Source: AP-16 sp036395835 (GTDB lineage Bacteria > Pseudomonadota > Alphaproteobacteria > Rhizobiales > Xanthobacteraceae). Taken from it: a stretch of DNA of 14,263 bases. This document shows positions 1 to 4,860 of this stretch, piece after piece (the first letter of the stretch is position 1; each line of letters starts with the position of its first letter). The translations under genes were made by a program, and so were the position numbers. The stretch lies in assembly GCA_036395835.1 (NCBI GenBank), contig DASWCW010000255.1, positions 1 through 14,263 on the forward strand. The letters are read 5' to 3'. Below the pieces are notes generated by a model. That model worked only from the letters and a program-made list of their open reading frames with translations, ran no database searches and was not told the DNA's origin.

Positions 1-516
1 GCTGTCGTAATAGATCTCCTTGACGTAGTTCTGGAACTTGTAGCGGGCCAGCGACATGCCCTCTTCCTTCATCTTCGGGTTCCAGTGCTGGCTGGCGAAA
101 TCGCCGAGGCCCAACAGCTCCTTGTGATCGAAATCGTCGCGCACGAAGTGGGTCTGGACGTCGAAGATGAACTGCCCGGCGAGACTCTGGGCGCGCGCCA
201 TCATCAGCTCCGGCTCGCGCGCCTCGGCTTCCTCGACCTGGAACACGTTGCCGCCGTAGATCTCCTTCATGGCGAGGAACGCGGCGGCCATGCCGCAGCT
301 CGTCCGCATGAACTGCCGGCGGCTCAGGCCGAGCCGCTTGGCGTTGATGTCGGCCAATTCCAGGATGCGCCGCTCGAGCCGCTTCTGCGTCTCGCTCTGC
401 GGGGGCGGAAGATATTCGCCGTTCGACACGATCTGGGTGGGGATCGGCGTTGCGGCGCAAGTCGTCTCCGCACCCGCGACGAGACGTTGTTCCCGTTCGC
501 TGAGCCAAGAGCCCAT
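1..516 (-). CDS. Tat-exported amidohydrolase-like protein, N-terminal part (runs off the left edge)
   Basis: The minus strand is open from 516 to the window edge, giving 172 residues with no stop. After about 64 hydrophilic residues comes a twin-arginine-like segment (SRRQFMRTSCGMAAAFLAM, residues 65-83), suggesting Tat export. The segment FIFDVQTHFV (about 117-125) resembles the start of the metal-dependent amidohydrolase barrel, where an early strand carries metal-binding histidine; the barrel itself lies outside the window. The start at 516 is preferred over an in-frame ATG at 522 because the GGGAGA site at 523-528 is 6 bases from the former but touches the latter. The long stretch before the twin-arginine motif is unusual for a classical signal peptide. 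Substrate unknown. It is divergent from the small gene at 676. Reading frame is well supported; family assignment is moderate. Confidence 0.72.
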   Translation of the reverse strand, partial: MGSWLSEREQRLVAGAETTCAATPIPTQIVSNGEYLPPPQSETQKRLERRILELADINAKRLGLSRRQFMRTSCGMAAAFLAMKEIYGGNVFQVEEAEAREPELMMARAQSLAGQFIFDVQTHFVRDDFDHKELLGLGDFASQHWNPKMKEEGMSLARYKFQNYVKEIYYDS

Positions 517-522
517 GTTCAT

Positions 523-528
523 TCTCCC
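523..528 (-). promoter_or_regulatory. Ribosome binding site deciding the amidohydrolase start
   Basis: Read on the minus strand the bases are GGGAGA. They abut the ATG at 522 but lie 6 bases before the ATG at 516, which is the usual Shine-Dalgarno spacing. This favours 516 as the start. Confidence 0.5.
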
Positions 529-663
529 GGTTTGAATTTCGGCGGCGCGCCGCGCAGGAGCGCTTGCGGCGGTCCGCCGATTTTGGGAACGTTGGGCGCG
601 GCGAGTGGCGGATTTTGGGCGGAACGGCTGGACGACGCGGCTTTCGGCCAAAGGGATCGGATC

Positions 664-670
664 GAGGAGG
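664..670 (+). promoter_or_regulatory. Strong ribosome binding site of the 62-residue gene
   Basis: GAGGAGG is followed by a 5-base spacer and ATG at 676. It rejects the much longer upstream extension of this frame and sets the gene start. Confidence 0.65.
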
Positions 671-675
671 TGGCG

Positions 676-864
676 ATGCATTTCACCGTCGGGTTCCGGC
701 TGAGAGGACACTCCGATCGCATCACGATCGATGCCGAAGACGCGCTGATCGCGGCGCTGAGGGTCAAGGCCGAGCGCCCGGAGGCGGTGATCACCTACGT
801 GCGGCATCAAAACAAGCGAGGCGACACGCGGCATCCGTCGCATTCGCTCAAAGGCAACGCGTAG
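676..864 (+). CDS. Small conserved-looking hypothetical protein, 62 residues
   Basis: This ATG frame codes for 62 residues beginning MHFTVGFRLRGHSDRITIDA and ending in a basic, histidine-containing tail. A strong Shine-Dalgarno sequence, GAGGAGG at 664-670, lies 5 bases before the ATG. That is the main evidence that this is a gene and not chance. The first 40 residues look like a compact alternating beta/alpha fold; there is no signal peptide, membrane helix or cysteine. I do not recognise a named family, although the protein resembles short uncharacterised proteins of Bradyrhizobium-like genomes. The same frame is open upstream to 85, but that part lies opposite the amidohydrolase gene and is not used. 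It is monocistronic, with a palindromic repeat downstream. Confidence 0.7.
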   Translation: MHFTVGFRLRGHSDRITIDAEDALIAALRVKAERPEAVITYVRHQNKRGDTRHPSHSLKGNA

Positions 865-902
865 GGTTGAGAGCCCCTTGTCGCGAACCCCATCGGCTTG
901 CT

Positions 903-972
903 GATCGAGGTCCCCGCTTTCGCGGGGACGGCGGCCCTGCGCCGCCGGTTTCGCTTCGCTCAACCCATCTAC
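903..972. repeat. Palindromic intergenic repeat, partial copy A
   Basis: Two adjacent hairpins are visible: an 8-base stem (910-917 with 922-929, loop TTTC) and a 6-base stem (930-935 with 941-946, loop CCTGC). Bases 903-936 match the reverse complement of 2012-2045 in copy B at 33 of 34 positions. The segment from about 947 to 972 resembles one outer arm of copy B. It is therefore a shortened copy in the opposite orientation. It lies just beyond the stop of yqjG, where the hairpins could also slow or end transcription, but there is no T-run on either side. Confidence 0.75.
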
Positions 973-980
973 GATGTGAG

Positions 981-1958
981 CTACGATGCGAACCGCGCGC
1001 GATCGTGCGGCGCGGAGAAGTCGAGCGCGGGGCCGAGCGGCACGATGCCGGTCGGATTGATGTGGCGGTGGCTGCCGTAATAATGCCGCTTGATGTGATC
1101 GATGCTCACGGTCTCGGCGACGCCGGGCACTTGGTAGAGGTCGCGCAGATAGTTGCTCAGGTTCGGATAGTCCGCGACGCGGCGAAGATTGCACTTGAAA
1201 TGACTGTAATAAACCGCGTCGAAACGCACCAGCGTGGTGAACAGCCGCCAATCGGCTTCTGTGAGCTTTTGTCCGGCGAGATAGCGCCGGGCGGATAGCC
1301 GCTCCTCGATTCCGTCGAGCGCGTCGAACAGCGCCAAAAATGCTTCCTCGTAGGCTTCCTGGGAGCGGGCGAAGCCGGCACGGTAGACGCCGTTGTTGAC
1401 GTTCGCGTAGACGAAGTCGTTGATGCGGTCGATCTCGTCCCGCAGGTCCCGCGGATAGTAATCGGCGCGAACGTCCGTGAACGCATCGAACGCCGAATTG
1501 AGCATGCGGATGATCTCGGCGGATTCGTTGTTGACGATGGTGTTGCGCCGCTTGTCCCACAGCACCGGAACGGTGACGCGGCCGGTGTAATGCGGATCGG
1601 CGAGCAGATAGATGTCGGCGAGCCGCCGCTTGTGATTGACGAAGTCGGGGATGGCGCCCTCGAGAGAGCCGAACACCCAGCCCTCCTCGCCCATCAGGGG
1701 CTCGACGACCGAAAGCGAGATCGCGTCGGTGAGCGTTTTGAGCCTGCGAAAGATGACGGTGCGGTGCGCCCACGGGCAGGCGAGCGAGACATAGAGGTGA
1801 TAGCGCCCCGGCTCGGCCTCAAACCCGCCCTGGCCGGAGGGACCGGGGCGGCCGTCGGGCGTGACCCAGCTGCGGAAGCTCGTCGGCGTGCGCACGAAAC
1901 GGCCCGAGCTGGTCTCGTTGCCCTGGTCCTTCCAGACGCCGTCGACGAGCAGGCCCAT
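981..1958 (-). CDS. yqjG: Glutathionyl-hydroquinone reductase (Xi-class glutathione transferase, YqjG/ECM4 family)
   Basis: This 325-residue cytosolic protein would use glutathione to reduce glutathionyl-hydroquinones back to hydroquinones, protecting against quinone damage. The N-terminal thioredoxin-like domain holds the family signature CPWAHR at 61-66, with Cys61 as the expected catalytic thiol; Cys rather than Tyr or Ser marks the Xi class. VPVL (130-133) and NESAEI (144-149) are the usual cis-proline and glutathione-binding segments. The all-helical C-terminal domain includes YLAGQKLTEADWRLF (226-240), and the tail NPTGIVPLGP (301-310) is typical. Length matches the family. The ATG at 1958 is chosen because GGAG lies 7 bases upstream and family members begin near here; the frame continues to 2048 only through the repeat. 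The gene stands alone between inverted repeat copies A and B. Confidence 0.93.
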   Translation of the reverse strand: MGLLVDGVWKDQGNETSSGRFVRTPTSFRSWVTPDGRPGPSGQGGFEAEPGRYHLYVSLACPWAHRTVIFRRLKTLTDAISLSVVEPLMGEEGWVFGSLEGAIPDFVNHKRRLADIYLLADPHYTGRVTVPVLWDKRRNTIVNNESAEIIRMLNSAFDAFTDVRADYYPRDLRDEIDRINDFVYANVNNGVYRAGFARSQEAYEEAFLALFDALDGIEERLSARRYLAGQKLTEADWRLFTTLVRFDAVYYSHFKCNLRRVADYPNLSNYLRDLYQVPGVAETVSIDHIKRHYYGSHRHINPTGIVPLGPALDFSAPHDRARFAS

Positions 1959-1973
1959 GGGGGATGCTCCTTT

Positions 1974-2091
1974 GTAGCCCGGATGGAGCGTAGCGAAATC
2001 GGTGGCCGGAAGGCCACCGTCCCCGCGAAAGCGGGGACCTCGATCCACCGCCCCGCCGTTCCCACATTCCGCTTCGCTCCATGCGGGCTAC
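1974..2091. repeat. Palindromic intergenic element, copy B (MITE-like, 118 bases)
   Basis: The ends are 26-base inverted repeats, 1974-1999 and 2066-2091, matching at 23 of 26 positions and bounded by GTAGCCC and GGGCTAC. Inside are two perfect hairpins: 7-base stems at 2001-2007 and 2012-2018, and 8-base stems at 2019-2026 and 2031-2038. No coding sequence is inside, so movement would need an enzyme from elsewhere. Similar GTAGCCCG-ended palindromes are common between genes in rhizobial genomes. It lies immediately upstream of yqjG and may contain or displace its promoter. Confidence 0.85.
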
Positions 2092-2190
2092 CAGCAAATA
2101 AGCATTGTGTCGGCCCAGGCAATGGACCTCGCCCGCGGCAAATGCTAAGCGGCGCTCGGCCGCGTGCCGCAATCGGCGCGGCCGATCGCC

Positions 2191-2718
2191 ATGACCGATC
2201 TCACGCCGAACATCCTGCCCGAGACGCCCGAAGACGCCGCTGCGATCGAGCGCCTGCACGAGCGCACGTTCGGCCCCGGCCGGTTCGCGCGCACTTCCTA
2301 TCGCGTTCGCGAGGAGATGGCGCACCGGCTCGAGCTGTCGTTCACCGCCCGCATCGGTACGCTCTTGGTCGGCTCGGTGCGTCAGACGAAGATCCGGCTC
2401 GGAGAGACGCCCGCGCTGCTGCTCGGGCCGTTGACGATCGAGCCGCCGTTCCGCCATCACGGCATCGGCAAGGCGCTGATCGAACGGGCGCTCGCGCAGG
2501 CGCGCCGGCACGGTCATCGCCTGGTCGTGCTCGTGGGCGACGTGCCCTATTACGGCCGTTGCGGTTTTGTCCGGATTCCGAAGGGACAGGTCACGATGCC
2601 CGGGCCGGTCGACCCGGCGAGATTGCTCATCGCCGAATTGGCGGAAGGCGCATTCGCGGGCGTGAGCGGCGCCGTCCGGCCGGACTGGGATCAGGAACCA
2701 GGGGTCGGTGGTCAATAG
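2191..2718 (+). CDS. GNAT family N-acetyltransferase (YhbS-like)
   Basis: This 175-residue protein has the GNAT fold and would transfer an acetyl group from acetyl-CoA to an unidentified amine. The acetyl-CoA-binding motif R-x-x-G-x-G is seen in FRHHGIGKALIERAL (87-101), after the strand LLLGPLTIEPPF (76-87). VPYYGRCGF (118-126) is the typical late GNAT segment preceding the last strands. ATG at 2191 (MTDLTPNILPETPEDAAAI) is preferred because relatives start this way; an in-frame GTG at 2164 would add nine residues. The final residues, from about 167 (DQEPGVGGQ), and the TAG stop are encoded inside a heptamer repeat array, so the C-terminus may be recently altered. It converges on the MoxR operon, whose last gene ends at 2781. 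Confidence 0.88.
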   Translation: MTDLTPNILPETPEDAAAIERLHERTFGPGRFARTSYRVREEMAHRLELSFTARIGTLLVGSVRQTKIRLGETPALLLGPLTIEPPFRHHGIGKALIERALAQARRHGHRLVVLVGDVPYYGRCGFVRIPKGQVTMPGPVDPARLLIAELAEGAFAGVSGAVRPDWDQEPGVGGQ

Positions 2719-2774
2719 TCAGAAATCAGACAAAAACGGCTGAGTACTTGATGACTGACCTCTGACTTCTGATC
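2689..2774. repeat. Two-armed array of degenerate heptamers forming a large inverted repeat
   Basis: Read in sevens on the plus strand, the left arm is GATCAGG, AACCAGG, GGTCGGT, GGTCAAT, AGTCAGA, AATCAGA (2689-2730), with rough consensus GGTCAGA. A 9-base spacer CAAAAACGG follows (2731-2739). The right arm is CTGAGTA, CTTGATG, ACTGACC, TCTGACT, TCTGATC (2740-2774), with rough consensus TCTGACC, the reverse complement of the left unit. RNA from either strand could fold back on itself. The array lies between two convergent genes and covers the 3' end of the acetyltransferase gene, so it may act as a shared transcription end or roadblock; that role is inferred. Confidence 0.75.
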
Positions 2775-2780
2775 CCCCCG

Positions 2781-4850
2781 TCACCGTCCCTCCCGCAGCC
2801 ACGTCGCCGCGATGCTGCTGAGCAGCAGCAGCAGGCCGAGCACGCCGGCGAACACCGGGAGCACCCCGATGCCCCGCACCACGCTCGCGTCGCGGAGCTT
2901 CAGGCCGATCCAGTCCTCGCCCTTGAACGTCTCGGACGAGCGCACCGGCAGCACACGCGGCACCGTCACACCCGGCGACGCATCGGCGACACGCCGCGCG
3001 TCGCCTCCGGTTGCGGCCGCGAGCGGCCCGACCACGTCGGTGGTCGAGGTGACTTCGGCGAATTCCCGCGGATTGGCCGGTCCGATGTTGGCGAGCGCGG
3101 TCAGCTTGCCGTCGGTGGCGCGCCACAAGCCGAGCTCGCCGGCCGCAACGTTCGCCCGCCAGATACCGGGTTCGGAAGCGCCGAGCGTGACCGTGCGGGT
3201 CTGACCGGAGGGCGACGTCACGATCACCGGATCGACGCCCTCCGCCATCGTTTGCCGTTCGATCGCGAGCTCGCGGCCATGGGAGGCGAGCCGCAACGCC
3301 TCTTCCTCGAGATCGGGCTGCTTCATCAGCCAATGCGACAGGCGGCGCAACAGGTCGAGGTGGGGGCCGCCGCCTTCGTAGCCGCGCGCCCACAGCCAGA
3401 TGTGGTCGGACAGCAGCAGGGCGACGCGGCCCTCACCCTGGCGCGAGAGCACCAGCAGCGGCTTGTCGTCAGGACCGTGCATCACCACGGTGCCGTTGGG
3501 GCTGCGCGTGTCGACCAGCCGGAACCAGCGGCTCCATTGCGGCGGATCGGAGTTGGCGCCTTCGAGATCGCGCGTCACCGGATGGCGCTTGCCCTGCTCG
3601 CTGAGCCGAGCATGGAACGGCCGATCGGTCGTCTCGCCGCTCGGCTCGGCTGGCAGGATGACGTCGAGCGGCGTGCGCCAGATGCTGCCCTGCGTCGCAT
3701 AATCGGGACCGGCCGCGACCAGGACCGCGCCGCCCTCGCGCACGTAGCGGGCGATGTTGTCGAAATAGATCAGCGGCAACACGCCCTGGCGGGCGTAGCG
3801 GTCGAAGATGATCAGCTGAAATTCATTGATCTTCTGCTGGAACAGCTCGCGGGTCGGAAAGGCGATCAGCGAGAGCTCGTTGATCGGCGTCCCGTCCTGC
3901 TTTTCCGGCGGACGCAGAATGGTGAAATGCACCAGGTCGACGCTGGCGTCGGACTTGAGCAGATTGCGCCAGGTACGCTCGCCCGCGTGCGGCTCGCCGG
4001 AAACCAGCAGCACGCGCAGCTTGTCGCGCACGCCGTCGATCGACACCACGGCGCGATTGTTCACGGGCGTGAGCTCGCCCTCGAGCGCCGAGGCCTCGAT
4101 CTCGACGATGTTGGCGCCGGCGTGCGGGATCGGAATCTGCACGCTGACCCGTTCGCCGCTGCTGACGCTGCGGCTTTCCAGGGTGTCGCCGTCGCGCCGG
4201 ACGGTCACTTGCGCGCGTCCGGGCGGTGCGCCGGAATCCTCGACGCGAAACACGATGGTCTGGCTTTGCCCGACGATGCCGAAGCGCGGCGCCGAAAGCA
4301 GCACGACGCGGCGATCGCGTTCGTCGGGATGGCCGGTGATCAGCGCGTGCAAGGGCGCGGAAAACCCCAACGCGGCCGCGTCGCCCGGGACGTCGTGCAC
4401 GCGCCCGTCCGTCACCAGGATGGCGCCGGCGACGCGATCGGGCGGCACGTCGGCGAGCGCGGCGCCGAGTGCCGAGAACAGCCGGGTGCCCTCGGTTTCC
4501 CCGCCGGCCTCGCCGGCTTCCACCACCCGCGACTCCAGCCCGGGAATGCGCGCAAGCCGCTGCGTCAGCGCCGTGCGCACGGCTTCGGTTTGCGCCAGCC
4601 GATCGCCAAACCCCTGACTGGGGCTCTTGTCGATAATCACGACCGCGACGGAGGACAGCGGCTGGCGGTCCTCGCGCGTGAACGAGGGATTGGCGAGCGC
4701 CACCGCCAGCAGCGCCAGCGCCGCGATGCGCAGCGGCGCGCCGCGGCCGCGGATGAAGAGCAGGAGCCCGGCGAGCACGACGACGGCGGCCAGAGCCGCC
4801 CACAGCACTTCGAGGGGCACCAGCGGAGCAAAAGCGATTCCGAAGTCCAC
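2781..4850 (-). CDS. Membrane-anchored vWA-like / glutamine amidotransferase-like protein of the MoxR operon
   Basis: This 689-residue protein is the last gene of the MoxR operon. Helices at about 14-33 and 40-54 anchor the N-terminus and another at about 662-685 anchors the C-terminus, so most of the protein forms one large soluble region between them. A vWA-like domain (about 66-175) keeps a metal-ion site: DKSPS (74-78) fits D-x-S-x-S, and ILVTDGR (144-150) supplies the later aspartate. Around 276-400 is a class I glutamine-amidotransferase-like fold (LRVLLVSGEP, QLIIFDRY, GGAVLVAAGPDY), with no obvious catalytic cysteine, so probably structural. The start is GTG at 4850, with GGAA about 8 bases before it and the previous gene's stop 10 bases away. 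Likely role: partner or effector of the MoxR ATPase at the membrane; the client is unknown. Confidence 0.88.
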   Translation of the reverse strand: MDFGIAFAPLVPLEVLWAALAAVVVLAGLLLFIRGRGAPLRIAALALLAVALANPSFTREDRQPLSSVAVVIIDKSPSQGFGDRLAQTEAVRTALTQRLARIPGLESRVVEAGEAGGETEGTRLFSALGAALADVPPDRVAGAILVTDGRVHDVPGDAAALGFSAPLHALITGHPDERDRRVVLLSAPRFGIVGQSQTIVFRVEDSGAPPGRAQVTVRRDGDTLESRSVSSGERVSVQIPIPHAGANIVEIEASALEGELTPVNNRAVVSIDGVRDKLRVLLVSGEPHAGERTWRNLLKSDASVDLVHFTILRPPEKQDGTPINELSLIAFPTRELFQQKINEFQLIIFDRYARQGVLPLIYFDNIARYVREGGAVLVAAGPDYATQGSIWRTPLDVILPAEPSGETTDRPFHARLSEQGKRHPVTRDLEGANSDPPQWSRWFRLVDTRSPNGTVVMHGPDDKPLLVLSRQGEGRVALLLSDHIWLWARGYEGGGPHLDLLRRLSHWLMKQPDLEEEALRLASHGRELAIERQTMAEGVDPVIVTSPSGQTRTVTLGASEPGIWRANVAAGELGLWRATDGKLTALANIGPANPREFAEVTSTTDVVGPLAAATGGDARRVADASPGVTVPRVLPVRSSETFKGEDWIGLKLRDASVVRGIGVLPVFAGVLGLLLLLSSIAATWLREGR

Positions 4851-4860
4851 GGTCGCGTTC

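Noticed and set aside
85..675. Upstream extension of the 62-residue small gene
   Set aside because: It lies antisense to the amidohydrolase-like gene and lacks a ribosome binding site, while GAGGAGG stands just before 676.
1959..2048. Thirty-residue N-terminal extension of yqjG
   Set aside because: It is translated from the palindromic repeat and is absent from the family pattern; GGAG precedes the ATG at 1958.
903..2091. Hairpin repeats as a CRISPR array
   Set aside because: There are only two unequal copies in opposite orientation with a full gene between them; there are no regular spacers or cas genes.
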